Below are positions 25,575 to 35,970 of a stretch of 64,000 nucleotides of DNA, in pieces. Every line of letters starts with the position of its first letter. Positions within the stretch are counted from its first letter, which is position 1. The notes below the pieces were generated by a model. It was not told the DNA's origin and ran no database searches. It worked only from the letters and a program-made list of their open reading frames with translations. Origin of the DNA: Gammaproteobacteria bacterium (GTDB lineage Bacteria; Pseudomonadota; Gammaproteobacteria; Chromatiales; Chromatiaceae); contig JAGRGQ010000007.1 in the NCBI GenBank assembly GCA_020445405.1, positions 1-64,000 of the forward strand. Direction: 5' to 3'. A program made the translations under genes and the position numbers.

Positions 25575-28500
25575 ATGCACAACGCCAGACAGGCAAGCAG
25601 TGAAGCTCCCGCCAGGAGTCACAAAATCCGCTTCGTGACCGCCGCCAGTCTTTTCGACGGACATGACGCGTCGATCAACATCATGCGCCGGATTCTGCAG
25701 GCGTCCGGCGCAGAGGTGATCCACCTCGGGCACAACCGCTCGGTGGCGGAAATCGTGGATGCAGCGCTCCAGGAGGATGTTCAGGGTATCGCGGTCAGCT
25801 CCTACCAGGGGGGCCACGTCGAATATCTCAAGTACATGGTGGATATGCTGAGGCAGAGAGGCAGCGGGCAGATCCGGGTATTCGCCGGCGGCGGCGGTGT
25901 CATCATACCGGAGGAGATTCAGACGCTGCACGACTACGGCGTCACCCGCATCTACTCTCCCGAAGACGGGCAGTCGATGGGCCTGCAGGGCATGATTCTG
26001 GATATGCTCGAAAAAAGCGATTTCGACCCCGGCGAGCTGGCCCCCGACCGGCTCGAGCCTCTGCTCGAGGGCGATCTGCGCGCACTCTCCAGAGTGCTTA
26101 CCGCGCTGGAAAACGGTACCCTGGCCAGAGAGTTGCAGACCGGCATCACCCGGGAGGCAAAAAAAATCGGGAAAAAGATACCGGTGCTTGGCATCACCGG
26201 CACCGGCGGATCGGGCAAGTCCTCGCTGACCGACGAGCTGGTCCGGCGCTTCAGGCTGGGCCAGCGGGACCGCCTTAAAATCGCGATCATCGCGGTGGAT
26301 CCCACCCGTCGCAAGACCGGCGGCGCGCTGCTCGGCGACCGCATCCGCATGAATGCGATCAACCATCCCCACATCTTCATGCGTTCCGTGGCAACGCGCG
26401 ATGCCAGAGGCGAAGTTCCCGGCTACCTCGGCGCAATGATCGATGCCTGCCGGCTGGCGCAATTCGACCTGATCATCATCGAGACGCCCGGCATCGGTCA
26501 GGGCAACGCCGCGATAGTGCCGCTGGTCGATACCTCACTGTACGTAATGACACCGGAGTTCGGCGCCCAGAGCCAGTTGGAAAAAATCGACATGTTGGAC
26601 TTTGCCGATTTCATCGCGATCAACAAGTTTGACAGAAAGGGTGCGGAAGATGCTTTCCGCGACGTCAGCAAGCAGGTACAGCGCAACCGGGAGGCATTCT
26701 CCACGCCGGTGGACGAGATGCCGGTTTACGGCACCATGGCTGCGCGCTTCAACGACGACGGGCTTACCGCGCTCTACCAGGGTGTGCTGCAAAGACTCGG
26801 CGAACTGGGACTGTCAGTCGAAGATGATCTGCTGCCGGCCGCGACCGGTCACAAATCCACCGGCAAACACATCATCGTACCGCCGCAGCGCGCCCGTTAC
26901 CTGGCTGAGATAGCCGAAACGGTGCGCAGCTACAAACGGACCGCTGCGGAACAGGCCGACATCGCCCGCCAGCGCCAGCAGCTGATGGAAAGCAAACGCA
27001 TGCTGACCGAGGTGGGTGAAGACGCGAATGGACTCGACAAACTGATTGCTGCGCGCGAGCAGCAGCTTGACCCGCGCGCCCGGAAGCTGATCGATATCTG
27101 GCCAAAGGTGCGGGAGAGCTATGGTGGCGACGAGTATGTGGTGAAGATCCGCGACCGGGAGATCCGCACGCAGCTGAAACGCACCACGCTTTCAGGCACG
27201 CGGATTCCAAAAGTCGCGCTGCCGCGCTACCAGGACCACGGCGAACTGCTGAAGTGGCTGCTGCTGGAGAATCTGCCCGGCACCTTTCCCTACACCTCCG
27301 GGGTTTTCGCATTCAAGCGCGAGGGGGAGGATCCGACCCGCATGTTCGCGGGGGAAGGCGATGCGTTCCGCACCAACCGCCGATTCAAGAAACTGTCCGA
27401 ACACGCCGCAGCGAAACGCCTCTCCACCGCGTTCGACTCGGTCACGCTGTACGGCTGCGATCCGGACGAGCGGCCCGATATATACGGCAAGGTGGGCAAT
27501 TCCGGCGTCTCCATTGCGACCCTGGATGACCTGAAGGTGCTCTACGGCGGCTTCGATCTCTGCAGTCCCTCCACCTCGGTGTCCATGACTATAAACGGCC
27601 CGGCACCGATGATCCTGGCGATGTTCATCAACACCGCCATTGACCAGCAGGTGGAGAAGTTCGAGCGCGAAAATCGGCGCCCGCCCACCGACGATGAGAT
27701 CGAAAAGATCCGCGCCTGGGCGCAGGAGAACATGCGCGGTACGGTGCAGGCGGATATCCTGAAAGAGGATCAGGGTCAGAATACCTGCATCTTCTCCACC
27801 GAGTTCGCGCTCAAAATGATGGGCGATATTCAGGCGTATTTCGTGCAGCACCGGATACGCAACTTCTATTCGGTCTCCATCTCCGGATACCACATCGCCG
27901 AAGCCGGGGCCAATCCCATCTCCCAGCTCGCGTTCACGCTGTCCAACGGCTTCACCTATGTGGAAACCTACCTGGCCAGGGGCATGCATATCGACGAGTT
28001 CGCACCCAACCTCTCGTTCTTCTTCAGCAACGGCATGGATCCGGAGTATAGCGTGATGGGACGGGTGGCGCGGCGCATCTGGGCCACCGCGATGCGCTTC
28101 AAATACGGCGGCAACGAACGCTCCCAGAAACTCAAGTACCACATTCAGACTTCCGGCCGTTCGCTGCACGCCCAGGAGATGGATTTCAACGATATCCGCA
28201 CCACGCTGCAGGCGCTGATCGCAATCTACGACAACTGCAACAGCCTGCACACCAATGCATTCGACGAGGCGATTACCACGCCCAGCGAAGAGTCGGTGCG
28301 CCGCGCACTGGCCATCCAGCTCATCATCAACAACGAATGGGGGCTGGCGCGCAACGAGAACCCGAACCAGGGGGCGTTCATTATCGATGAATTGACCGAA
28401 CTGGTGGAAGAGGCGGTACTGGCTGAATTCGAGCGCATCTCCGAACGCGGCGGCGTGCTGGGTGCGATGGAGACCGGCTACCAGCGCGGCAAGATCCAGG

Positions 28501-28832
28501 ACGAATCGCTGCACTATGAACATATGAAGCACGACGGCAGCCTGCCGCTCATCGGGGTCAATACCTTTCTGAATCCCAACCGCACGGAGGCGCTTACTAT
28601 CGAGCTGGCGCGCTCCACCGACGAGGAGAAGAAGAGCCAGATCAAACGTCTGCGGGAATTTCAGCAGCGTCACAGCGACAGCTCCAGTCAGGCGCTGGAG
28701 CGGATCCGGCAGGCCGCAATCAACGATGAAAACATATTCAGCGAACTGGTGAGCGCGGTGCGCGTCTGCTCGCTCGGACAGATTTCCGAAACATTGTATG
28801 AAGTTGGCGGCCAATACCGGCGAAATATGTGA
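25575..28832 (+). CDS. icmF: Fused isobutyryl-CoA mutase IcmF
   Basis: 1085 residues in the IcmF order. The N-terminal cobalamin-binding domain has [10 protein letters not shown] (His30 as lower cobalt ligand) and IHLGHNRSV. The MeaB-like G-protein domain follows, with Walker [16 protein letters not shown] (about 207-221), [10 protein letters not shown] and NKFDRKG. The mutase barrel starts near 560, with [20 protein letters not shown] and [20 protein letters not shown]. It interconverts isobutyryl-CoA and n-butyryl-CoA by an adenosylcobalamin radical. The Phe of the GVFAFKR stretch matches the isobutyryl-type enzyme rather than methylmalonyl-CoA mutase (Tyr); pivalyl-type activity cannot be excluded. 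Butyryl-CoA can then use the HBD and hydratase genes downstream. Confidence 0.95.
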   Translation: MHNARQASSEAPARSHKIRFVTAASLFDGHDASINIMRRILQASGAEVIHLGHNRSVAEIVDAALQEDVQGIAVSSYQGGHVEYLKYMVDMLRQRGSGQIRVFAGGGGVIIPEEIQTLHDYGVTRIYSPEDGQSMGLQGMILDMLEKSDFDPGELAPDRLEPLLEGDLRALSRVLTALENGTLARELQTGITREAKKIGKKIPVLGITGTGGSGKSSLTDELVRRFRLGQRDRLKIAIIAVDPTRRKTGGALLGDRIRMNAINHPHIFMRSVATRDARGEVPGYLGAMIDACRLAQFDLIIIETPGIGQGNAAIVPLVDTSLYVMTPEFGAQSQLEKIDMLDFADFIAINKFDRKGAEDAFRDVSKQVQRNREAFSTPVDEMPVYGTMAARFNDDGLTALYQGVLQRLGELGLSVEDDLLPAATGHKSTGKHIIVPPQRARYLAEIAETVRSYKRTAAEQADIARQRQQLMESKRMLTEVGEDANGLDKLIAAREQQLDPRARKLIDIWPKVRESYGGDEYVVKIRDREIRTQLKRTTLSGTRIPKVALPRYQDHGELLKWLLLENLPGTFPYTSGVFAFKREGEDPTRMFAGEGDAFRTNRRFKKLSEHAAAKRLSTAFDSVTLYGCDPDERPDIYGKVGNSGVSIATLDDLKVLYGGFDLCSPSTSVSMTINGPAPMILAMFINTAIDQQVEKFERENRRPPTDDEIEKIRAWAQENMRGTVQADILKEDQGQNTCIFSTEFALKMMGDIQAYFVQHRIRNFYSVSISGYHIAEAGANPISQLAFTLSNGFTYVETYLARGMHIDEFAPNLSFFFSNGMDPEYSVMGRVARRIWATAMRFKYGGNERSQKLKYHIQTSGRSLHAQEMDFNDIRTTLQALIAIYDNCNSLHTNAFDEAITTPSEESVRRALAIQLIINNEWGLARNENPNQGAFIIDELTELVEEAVLAEFERISERGGVLGAMETGYQRGKIQDESLHYEHMKHDGSLPLIGVNTFLNPNRTEALTIELARSTDEEKKSQIKRLREFQQRHSDSSSQALERIRQAAINDENIFSELVSAVRVCSLGQISETLYEVGGQYRRNM

Positions 28833-29171
28833 TACAAGGGGTGGTTGTAACTGACCGGTTAGCCCGTACCATCGGGGAGCCCCCTCAACTTCCGAGGGTA
28901 GCGCAAAGGTTCTGTCCCTTCTCTCTTCGAGGGAGAAGGCCAGGATGAGGGTGATAAAAATCAGAAGCTTATCTCTGATGACCTCACCCCGGCCCTCTCC
29001 CTCACGGGGTGAGGGGGCTTTTACGACACCCTCCTTCCGGGGGGAAAGAGGTTGTGGCGGCGCAGGGGTCCACCTTCCTGACGCCCCTGCTCTGCTCCAG
29101 CCGTTTGGGCGCAGAACGGAAATAACGGCACCAGCCGGTTTTCTTAAACCAGAAAAAAACAAGAGGTTAAC
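28833..29171. other. 339-base region between icmF and hbd
   Basis: No supported gene. It holds two copies of a C-rich CCCTCTCCC/GGGAGAAGG-type sequence common between genes in GC-rich Proteobacteria, including the hairpin at 28999-29015. AAGAGGTTA just before 29172 is the ribosome-binding site of the next gene. Confidence 0.5.
28999..29015 (+). terminator. Possible icmF terminator hairpin
   Basis: CCCTCAC-GGG-GTGAGGG forms a 7-bp stem, followed by GGCTTTTAC. The short T-run makes intrinsic termination possible. It may separate icmF from the hbd-hydratase pair. Confidence 0.45.
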
Positions 29172-30020
29172 ATGCAGGTAAACAGCGTAGGCGTGGTTGG
29201 CGCCGGCACCATGGGCAGCGGCATCGCGCAGGCATTCGCCGGAGCCGGAATCAAAGTCGTACTTCACGACATCACCGAAGAAGCTCTGCAGCGGGGTATA
29301 GCGACTATCGGCGGCAGTCTCGACCGCCTGCTCCGGAAAGAGAAGATCACCGAAGCGCAGAAATCCGCGATCCTGACGAATATTCGCGGCGTAGTGGCGT
29401 TGGAAGAGATGGCGGACGTCGATCTCGTGGTGGAGGCGGCCAGCGAGAATCTGGAGATCAAAATCAAGATATTCCAGACGCTCGACCGGGTCTGCAAGCC
29501 GGAAACCATTCTGGCCAGCAACACCTCGTCGATCTCCCTGACGCGTATCGCCCGCGAGACCGGCCGACCCGGAAAAGTGATCGGCATGCACTTTTTCAAT
29601 CCGGTACCCATGATGAAGCTGGTGGAGGTGATCCGGGCGCTGCAGACCGATGACGAGGTTTATGCGCTGATCGACGAAACCGCGCGCAGGGTGGGCAAGA
29701 CACCGGTGGAAGTCAACGATTCTCCCGGATTCGTATCCAACCGCATCCTGCTTCCGATGCTCAACGAAGCCATCTATGCACTCCACGAGGGGGTGGCTAC
29801 GGTCGAGGCGATCGACAATGTCATGAAGCTGGGAATGGCCCACCCGATGGGCCCGCTGGCATTGGCGGACATGATCGGTCTGGATACCTGCCTGTCGATT
29901 ATGGAGGTGCTGCACGAAGGACTGGGAGACTCCAAATACCGCCCCTGCCCGCTGCTGCGCAAGATGGTTGACGCCGGGTACCTGGGCCGCAAGTCGGGCA
30001 AGGGTTTTTACGACTACTGA
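29172..30020 (+). CDS. hbd: 3-hydroxybutyryl-CoA dehydrogenase
   Basis: 282 residues, the usual single-module length. The NAD(P)-binding opening is [31 protein letters not shown] and [17 protein letters not shown] contain the catalytic His, with the partner Glu in KLVEV, and [13 protein letters not shown] leads into the C-terminal helical domain. It oxidises (S)-3-hydroxybutyryl-CoA to acetoacetyl-CoA. With the hydratase 86 bases downstream it forms the middle of a butyryl-CoA oxidation route, which fits the butyryl-CoA output of IcmF. Confidence 0.94.
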   Translation: MQVNSVGVVGAGTMGSGIAQAFAGAGIKVVLHDITEEALQRGIATIGGSLDRLLRKEKITEAQKSAILTNIRGVVALEEMADVDLVVEAASENLEIKIKIFQTLDRVCKPETILASNTSSISLTRIARETGRPGKVIGMHFFNPVPMMKLVEVIRALQTDDEVYALIDETARRVGKTPVEVNDSPGFVSNRILLPMLNEAIYALHEGVATVEAIDNVMKLGMAHPMGPLALADMIGLDTCLSIMEVLHEGLGDSKYRPCPLLRKMVDAGYLGRKSGKGFYDY

Positions 30021-30106
30021 CGTGCCTGGCGGACGTTCCATTCCATCCACCGCCGGCCCGTCCGGGAGTGGAAATCACTTTTCCTTCACACTTTTTCCGG
30101 AAACCG

Positions 30107-30901
30107 ATGACCGTGATGAATTTTGAAAACATTCTGCTCGAAGAGCTCGAACCCGGCATATTTCTGCTGACCATCAACCGCCCCAAGGTATTCAATGCGC
30201 TCAACCAGGCCACCGTCGCCGAAATCAAACGCGCCAGGGATCTGCTCGAAGACAACCCCAAGGCCCGTGTGCTGTTGCTGACCGGAGCCGGCAGCAAGGC
30301 GTTCGCAGCCGGTGCCGACATCAAGGAGATGCACAACATGAGCGGTATCCAGGGGCGCGACTTCTCGCAGGAGGGGTTGAAGGTTTTCCGCAGCCTGGAG
30401 ACGCTGCCGATACCGGTCATCGCCGTTGTCAACGGCTACTGTCTCGGTGGCGGATGCGAACTGGCGATGAGCTGCGACTGGATCATCGCTTCGGACAATG
30501 CGTTTTTCGGTCAGCCGGAGGTTAATCTGGGCGTAACGCCCGGTTTCGGCGGCACCCAGCGGCTGCCGCGCCTGGTCGGCCGGAGCAGAACCATGGAGAT
30601 GACCATGACCGGCCGCCAGATATCGGCAGAGGAAGCAAAAGCCTGGGGACTGGTTAACCACGTCTACAGACCGGCCGAGCTGATGGAAAAGGCTTTGGAG
30701 ACCGCACGAGACATTGTCAAGAAAGGACCGGTCGCGCTGGAGCTGACCAAGGATACCATTCTGCGCGGACAGGATATGGATCTCGACAACGCCTGCGCCC
30801 TGGAAAGTAAAGCGTTTGGCCTGACTTTCTCGACCGAAGACCAGAAAGAGGGTATGTCGGCTTTTCTGGAAAAACGCGCCGCCAAGTTTCATGGCAAGTG
30901 A
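30107..30901 (+). CDS. Short-chain enoyl-CoA hydratase (crotonase)
   Basis: 264 residues from the ATG at 30107, preceded by CGGAAA; the frame extends to a GTG at 30068. Both catalytic glutamates are present with the classical 20-residue spacing: GGGCELAMSCD and FFGQPEVNLG. The oxyanion hole is FAAGADIKEM. It adds water to crotonyl-CoA and related enoyl-CoAs. Together with hbd and a thiolase it would take butyryl-CoA to acetyl-CoA. The 301 bases downstream (30902-31202) contain only the promoter and operator of the next cluster. Confidence 0.92.
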   Translation: MTVMNFENILLEELEPGIFLLTINRPKVFNALNQATVAEIKRARDLLEDNPKARVLLLTGAGSKAFAAGADIKEMHNMSGIQGRDFSQEGLKVFRSLETLPIPVIAVVNGYCLGGGCELAMSCDWIIASDNAFFGQPEVNLGVTPGFGGTQRLPRLVGRSRTMEMTMTGRQISAEEAKAWGLVNHVYRPAELMEKALETARDIVKKGPVALELTKDTILRGQDMDLDNACALESKAFGLTFSTEDQKEGMSAFLEKRAAKFHGK

Positions 30902-31094
30902 CCCGCACAGGCGGGAGGCCGGGATCGCCCCCTCCTCCCGCGTCAGATTCCATGCTCCCCTCCCGCCGGACCCGCGCAAATACGCCGGCAACGAGCGGCG
31001 GGTGGAAAAACCCGCGCAACTGCGGGCAATTCCTGCAGCAGATGCTATTTTCTGTTGACCGGCACATAAAAAGTCTTTAGTGTTGCCCAAGTTA

Positions 31095-31122
31095 TTTACG
31101 TTTACGTAAACGTAAATAAAAA
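31095..31122 (+). promoter_or_regulatory. Predicted promoter with a 28-bp perfect palindrome
   Basis: The palindrome spans 31092-31119, centred on ACGTTTACGTAAACGT (31098-31113). It is the longest of the three copies. TTTACG (31095-31100) and TAAAAA (31117-31122), 16 bases apart, can serve as -35 and -10. It precedes the universal stress protein and so probably the whole acyl-CoA synthetase/liv cluster. Confidence 0.72.
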
Positions 31123-31202
31123 AGCCACGTTGGCTGGAGCGGACACAGGTGTCTATAGCCGTTGTACAGCCTGCCCGCGGACGGTTGGAGGAGACGACAT
31201 AT

Positions 31203-32036
31203 ATGGCTTTGAAAGACATCCTGGTCCACATCGACCATACGGACCCTTGCGAAAAGCGAGTCCGCATCGCTGTCGAGTTGGCCGTCAGCCAGGGCGCGGA
31301 ACTGACCGGGCTCTATTCAAAAGCCAACGCCTTTATGGAATACCGCACCAGCGGACTGGACAAAAGGCGTGAAAAGCATGCCAAAGACAGTGAAAAGCTG
31401 CGCAACCGGTTCGCCCCGCTGGCGGAAAAGGCCGGCGTCAAGCTGAATTGGATCACCGCACCCTTCGACCGCAAGGATGACTTCGTCACCAACCAGGTGA
31501 TCTTCTACACCCAGCACTTCGACCTGGTCATCGTTGGCCAGTATGACGTCGATATTCATGACGGCAGCATACCGGTGGACCTGGCCGAGCGGCTGGTGAT
31601 GGAATCGGGCCGGCCGGTGCTGGTCGTCCCCTACGCCGGCAAATTCGAGACCCTGGGCAAGCGTGTCGTGGTCGCCTGGAACACCGCACGTGAGTCGGTG
31701 CGCGCACTGAACGACGCCATACCGATCATGTGCGGCGCCAAAAAGGTGAAGGTGGTTGCGATCAACCCGCGTCAGAAGGGAAAACGCCATGGCCAGATCC
31801 CGTCGGCCGACATCGTGCAGCACCTGATCCGGCACGGTGTCAATGCGATGGGCGACTATTTCGACACCAAGGGAGTCGACGAGGGCAACCTGCTGCTCAA
31901 CATGGTCGCGGATGAGCACGCCGACCTGCTGGTCATGGGCGCTTATGGCACGCACCGCTTCCGCGAGCTGATTATGGGCGGTGCCACCAAGACTATTCTG
32001 GATCAGATGACCACCCCGGTGCTGATGTCGCACTGA
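31203..32036 (+). CDS. Tandem universal stress protein
   Basis: 277 residues from the ATG at 31203, chosen for its strong GGAGGAG seven bases upstream; the frame runs back to 31149. Two UspA-like domains follow each other. The first starts ALKDILVHIDHTD and ends at VLVVPY; the second starts RVVVAWNTARESVRAL and ends with the nucleotide-binding loop MGAYGTHRFRELIMGGATKTIL. The latter is close to the ATP-binding GxxGHxR...GS form, so at least this half may bind nucleotide. Its unusual feature is position: first gene behind the branched-chain-type operator and ahead of the acyl-CoA synthetase and Liv transporter. Confidence 0.9.
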   Translation: MALKDILVHIDHTDPCEKRVRIAVELAVSQGAELTGLYSKANAFMEYRTSGLDKRREKHAKDSEKLRNRFAPLAEKAGVKLNWITAPFDRKDDFVTNQVIFYTQHFDLVIVGQYDVDIHDGSIPVDLAERLVMESGRPVLVVPYAGKFETLGKRVVVAWNTARESVRALNDAIPIMCGAKKVKVVAINPRQKGKRHGQIPSADIVQHLIRHGVNAMGDYFDTKGVDEGNLLLNMVADEHADLLVMGAYGTHRFRELIMGGATKTILDQMTTPVLMSH

Positions 32037-32175
32037 ACGAGTTCGCGACTCGGGCAACGACAGGCGCGGCTGGCAACAGCCGGCCAGAGAGAGCAAGGGG
32101 TTTCAAGCCGGCCGCAGTAAGCCGGCAGAAGACGCTACAGACGTCACAAGAATACTGGAGAGAGGAGTTGTGGGA

Positions 32176-34152
32176 ATGTCGTCATCCCCTGAACGCACCA
32201 ACGCATCCGGCACGGCGGAGCTGAACACTTTTCCCAAGCTGCTGCTGCACCATGCACAGACGCGCGGTGCCAAGATCGCGATGCGCGAGAAGGATCTCGG
32301 CATCTGGCAGGCATGGAGCTGGAGCCAGGTACTGGATGAGGTACGGGCACTGGCCTGCGGGCTGGCCGCGCTTGGCTTCAAGGCCGGTGACAAACTGGCC
32401 ATCGTCGGCGACAACCGGCCGCGCCTCTATATGGGCATGGCAGCGGCCCAGTGCCTGGGCGGTATTCCGGTCCCGCTGTATCAGGACTCGGTTACCAAGG
32501 AGATGGCGTTCGTCATCGATAACGCCGATGTCCGCTATGCCGTGGTGGAAGACCAGGAACAGGTGGACAAGCTGCTGGAAATACGCGAGGAGAATCCCTC
32601 GATCAAGCACATTCTGTTCGATGATCCCCGCGGCCTGCGGCACTACGACTACCCCTTCCTGGACAGCATCGACAAGGGGCAGGAAATGGGCCGCGAATAC
32701 GACCAGGCCAATCCCGGCTTCTTCGAGCAATCCGCCAACAGTTCGGACGGCGGCGACATCGCCATCATGCTCTACACTTCCGGCACGACCGGCAATCCCA
32801 AAGGGGTGGTGCTGACCTATGACAACGTCATCATCACCGCCCGCAACGGCATCATTCGCGAAGGGTTGACCGAAAACGAGGAGGTGCTGGCCTATCTGCC
32901 GATGGCCTGGGTCGGCGACAACCTCTTCTCCTACGCCCAGTCGCTGGTGGCCGGTTTCACCGTCAACTGTCCGGAGAGCGGCGCGACCATTCTGACCGAT
33001 CTGCGGGAAATCGGACCCACCTACTACTTCGCGCCGCCACGGGTGTACGAAAATATGCTGACCCAGGTGATGATCCGGATGGAGGACGCCAGCAGGATCA
33101 AGCAGCACCTGTTTCACTATTTCATGGATCTGGCCAAGCGCGTCGGCACCCGCATACTGGACAACAAAGAGGTCAGCGCGGGACAAAAGCTGCTCTACAA
33201 GCTGGGCGATTTCCTCATTTACGGCCCGCTGCGCGACGTGCTCGGCCTCAATCGCATCCGCCTCGCCTATACCGCCGGGGAGGCGATCGGACCGGAGATC
33301 TTCGACTTCTACCGCTCGCTCGGCATCAACATCAAGCAGCTGTACGGTCAGACCGAAGGAATGGTGTTCATCTGCGTACAGCCCGACGGCGAAGTATACC
33401 CGGACACGGTGGGCACGCCGGCGATAGATGTCGAGGTCAAGATACACGACAGCGGCGAAGTGCTGTACCGCAGCCCCGGCGTCTTCCACTCCTACTACAA
33501 GAACCCGGATGCGACCGCCGCGACCAAGACCGAGGATGGCTGGGTGTTTACCGGGGATGCCGGCTACTTCGCCGAAAACGGTCATCTGAAGATCATCGAC
33601 CGCGCCAAGGATGTCGGCAAACTGCTGGACGGCACGATGTTCGCGCCCAAGTACATCGAGAACAAGCTGAAGTTCTTCTCGTTCATCAAGGAGGCGGTAG
33701 CCTTTGGCAATCAGCGCGAATACACCTGCATCTTCGTCAACATCGATCTGGAGGCGGTTGGCAACTGGGCCGAGCGGCGCAACCTGGCCTACTCCGGCTA
33801 TATCGATCTGGCCGACCAGGACGAGGTGTATGAGCTGATTCAGGGATGCGTGGACAAGGTCAACGAGGATCTCTCGCACGATCCACTGCTGTGCAAATCC
33901 CAGATCAGGCGTTTTCTGGTGCTGCACAAGGAGCTGGATGCGGATGACGGCGAGCTGACGCGTACCCGCAAGGTGCGACGCTCTTTTATCGAAGAGCGCT
34001 ACGCGCCGCTGGTGGAGGCGCTCTACGCCGGCGTGCCCAAGTGCCATATCGAAACCCAGGTGAAATTCGAGGATGGCCGCACCGGCATGCTGGCGGCGGA
34101 CGTCAAGATCCGCGAAGCCAAACAGTTCACTCCAGTGGCCAAAGCCAGTTGA
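32176..34152 (+). CDS. Long-chain-type acyl-CoA synthetase (AMP-forming)
   Basis: 658 residues from the ATG at 32176, eight bases after GAGGAG; the in-frame GTG at 32170 is too close to that site. Signatures are LYTSGTTGNPKGVVLTYDN, LYGQTEGMVF, WVFTGDAGYFAENGHLKIIDRAKD and a late KVRRSFI. The ~660-residue size and internal region fit the FAA1/long-chain clade rather than acetyl-CoA synthetase. The livG gene begins 14 bases later, so uptake and CoA activation are probably co-expressed. The substrate is not readable; branched or aromatic acids are as likely as fatty acids given the operator. Confidence 0.88.
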   Translation: MSSSPERTNASGTAELNTFPKLLLHHAQTRGAKIAMREKDLGIWQAWSWSQVLDEVRALACGLAALGFKAGDKLAIVGDNRPRLYMGMAAAQCLGGIPVPLYQDSVTKEMAFVIDNADVRYAVVEDQEQVDKLLEIREENPSIKHILFDDPRGLRHYDYPFLDSIDKGQEMGREYDQANPGFFEQSANSSDGGDIAIMLYTSGTTGNPKGVVLTYDNVIITARNGIIREGLTENEEVLAYLPMAWVGDNLFSYAQSLVAGFTVNCPESGATILTDLREIGPTYYFAPPRVYENMLTQVMIRMEDASRIKQHLFHYFMDLAKRVGTRILDNKEVSAGQKLLYKLGDFLIYGPLRDVLGLNRIRLAYTAGEAIGPEIFDFYRSLGINIKQLYGQTEGMVFICVQPDGEVYPDTVGTPAIDVEVKIHDSGEVLYRSPGVFHSYYKNPDATAATKTEDGWVFTGDAGYFAENGHLKIIDRAKDVGKLLDGTMFAPKYIENKLKFFSFIKEAVAFGNQREYTCIFVNIDLEAVGNWAERRNLAYSGYIDLADQDEVYELIQGCVDKVNEDLSHDPLLCKSQIRRFLVLHKELDADDGELTRTRKVRRSFIEERYAPLVEALYAGVPKCHIETQVKFEDGRTGMLAADVKIREAKQFTPVAKAS

Positions 34153-34166
34153 ACCGGGAGCAGACG

Positions 34167-34952
34167 ATGCACGAACGCAAACTAGGTGACGTGGTGCTGC
34201 AGGCGGAAGGCATTTCGCTGTCGTTCGGTGCGATGCGGGTGCTGAATAACGTCAGTTTCGACGTGCACCAGGGCGAGATTCGCTCCATTATCGGACCCAA
34301 CGGCGCCGGCAAAAGCTCCATGCTGAACGTCATCAACGGCGTCTACCATCCACAGCAGGGCAGCATCACCTACCGCGGTGAAACCCGCCAGCAGATGAAG
34401 GTGCACCAGGCCGCTGCACAGGGGATTGCCCGAACCTTTCAGAACATCGCGCTGTTCAAGGGCATGAGCACGTTGGACAACATCATGACCGGACGCAACC
34501 TGAAGATTAAATCCAACATGCTGCAGCAGGCTGTTTACTGGGGCAAAGCGCAGAAAGAGGAGATCGAACACCGCAGGAAAGTGGAGGAGATTATCGACTT
34601 TCTCGAGATACAGGCGATTCGCAAAACACCGGTCGGAAAACTGCCTTATGGCATGCAGAAACGGGTGGAGCTGGGCCGGGCGCTGGCGGCCGAGCCCGAT
34701 CTGCTGCTGCTGGACGAACCCATGGCCGGCATGAATGTGGAAGAGAAGGAGGATATGTGCCGCTTCGTGCTCGATATCAACGACGAGTTCGGCACCACCA
34801 TCATTTTGATCGAGCACGACATGGGTGTGGTCATGGACCTCTCCGACCGGGTCGTGGTGCTCGACTACGGCAATCAGCTGGCGGATGGTCCACCCGATGT
34901 GGTGCGCAGCAACCAAGCGGTCATCGACGCCTATCTCGGCGTATCCAACTAG
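34167..34952 (+). CDS. livG: Branched-chain-type ABC transporter ATP-binding protein LivG
   Basis: 261 residues from the ATG at 34167 with CGGGAG upstream. Walker A is IIGPNGAGKSSMLNVINGVY, then ARTFQNIALF, the signature LPYGMQKRVELGRAL, Walker B LLLLDEPMAGMNVEE, and the switch His in LIEHDMGVVMDL. The LivG-type insertion containing NLKIKSNMLQQAVYW is present. It pairs with LivF (38526) to drive LivHM. The cargo class is hydrophobic amino acids or similar carboxylates; the neighbouring ligases argue for an organic acid. Confidence 0.92.
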   Translation: MHERKLGDVVLQAEGISLSFGAMRVLNNVSFDVHQGEIRSIIGPNGAGKSSMLNVINGVYHPQQGSITYRGETRQQMKVHQAAAQGIARTFQNIALFKGMSTLDNIMTGRNLKIKSNMLQQAVYWGKAQKEEIEHRRKVEEIIDFLEIQAIRKTPVGKLPYGMQKRVELGRALAAEPDLLLLDEPMAGMNVEEKEDMCRFVLDINDEFGTTIILIEHDMGVVMDLSDRVVVLDYGNQLADGPPDVVRSNQAVIDAYLGVSN

Positions 34953-34973
34953 GGCCCGGGGCCTGTTAACACT

Positions 34974-35966
34974 ATGCGAATAGAACAAGACGTCTTAAAA
35001 ATTTTACTCGCCGCGCTGCTGCTGATGGCGGCCATCCCCTGGACCGCCGGCAAGCTGTCCAGCGACATCTTCTTCGAATGGCCGTTCTTCTTCGAGGTCG
35101 CGATCGGCGGACTGCTGGCCGGTGTCATGTATTCGCTGGTGGCACTCGGATTCGTGCTGATCTTCAAGGCTTCCGGTGTGTTCAACTTCAGCCAGGGCGC
35201 GATGGTGCTGTTCTCGGCGCTGACACTGGTGGGACTCAATGAGCTGGGTGTGCCGATCTGGCTGGCGATCGTTTTCACCCTCGCAATCATGGTGGTGCTG
35301 GCCGTGGTCATCGAGCGCGTGGTGCTGCGGCCGCTGGTCAACCAGGAGCATATCATCCTGTTCATGGCCACCATCGGCATCACCTACTTCCTGGACGGGT
35401 TCGGCCAGACGCTGTGGGGCTCGGAAGTCAAGCTGCTCGACCTGGGTATTCCCAACAGTCCGGGGCTCTATTTCGGCGGTCAGATTCTGATCAACGATTT
35501 CGACCTGGTCGCTGCATTGATCGCCGGTATCCTGGTGATCAGCCTGGCCTTCTTCTTCCAGTACACGCGCATCGGCCGCGCCCTGCGCGCGGTGGCGGAT
35601 GACCATCAGGCCGCGCTGAGCATCGGCATCCCGCTGAAGCACATCTGGGTCATCGTCTGGGCGGTGGCCGGCATCGTCGCGCTGGTGGCCGGCATCATGT
35701 GGGGCAGCAAGCTCGGCGTGCAGTTCTCGCTCGCGTTGATCGCATTGAAGGCGCTGCCGGTGCTGATATTGGGCGGCTTCACCTCGGTGCCCGGCGCGAT
35801 TATCGGCGGCTTGATCATCGGCGCCGGCGAGAAACTGGCGGAAGTGTTCATAGCGCCCATGATTGGCGGCGGTATCGAAGACTGGTTTGCCTACATGCTG
35901 GCGCTGGCATTTCTGGTATTCCGCCCGCAGGGGCTGTTCGGCGAAAAGATCATCGAGAGGGTGTAA
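34974..35966 (+). CDS. livH: Branched-chain-type ABC transporter permease LivH
   Basis: 330 residues with about eight membrane helices. Typical LivH stretches are GLLAGVMYSLVALGFVLIFKAS, FNFSQGAMVLFSA, RALRAVADDHQAALSIGI (the loop that meets the ATPase) and PVLILGGFTSVPGAIIGGL. It starts three bases after a GGGGCCTGTTAACA sequence (34958-34971) that also ends the element at 48623-48759, so the repeat lies at its ribosome-binding site. LivM follows four bases after the stop. Confidence 0.92.
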   Translation: MRIEQDVLKILLAALLLMAAIPWTAGKLSSDIFFEWPFFFEVAIGGLLAGVMYSLVALGFVLIFKASGVFNFSQGAMVLFSALTLVGLNELGVPIWLAIVFTLAIMVVLAVVIERVVLRPLVNQEHIILFMATIGITYFLDGFGQTLWGSEVKLLDLGIPNSPGLYFGGQILINDFDLVAALIAGILVISLAFFFQYTRIGRALRAVADDHQAALSIGIPLKHIWVIVWAVAGIVALVAGIMWGSKLGVQFSLALIALKALPVLILGGFTSVPGAIIGGLIIGAGEKLAEVFIAPMIGGGIEDWFAYMLALAFLVFRPQGLFGEKIIERV

Positions 35967-35970
35967 GGCT

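Noticed and set aside
28945..29181. 78-codon frame between icmF and hbd
   Set aside because: Runs through C-rich intergenic repeats and the hbd ribosome-binding site.
27192..30050. 952-codon minus-strand open frame opposite icmF and hbd
   Set aside because: Long antisense frame caused by GC-rich codon bias; icmF and hbd on the plus strand are unmistakable and the antisense product has no domain.
32182..34047. 621-codon minus-strand frame opposite the acyl-CoA synthetase
   Set aside because: Antisense shadow: His/Val/Asp-rich, no family features, no start signal.
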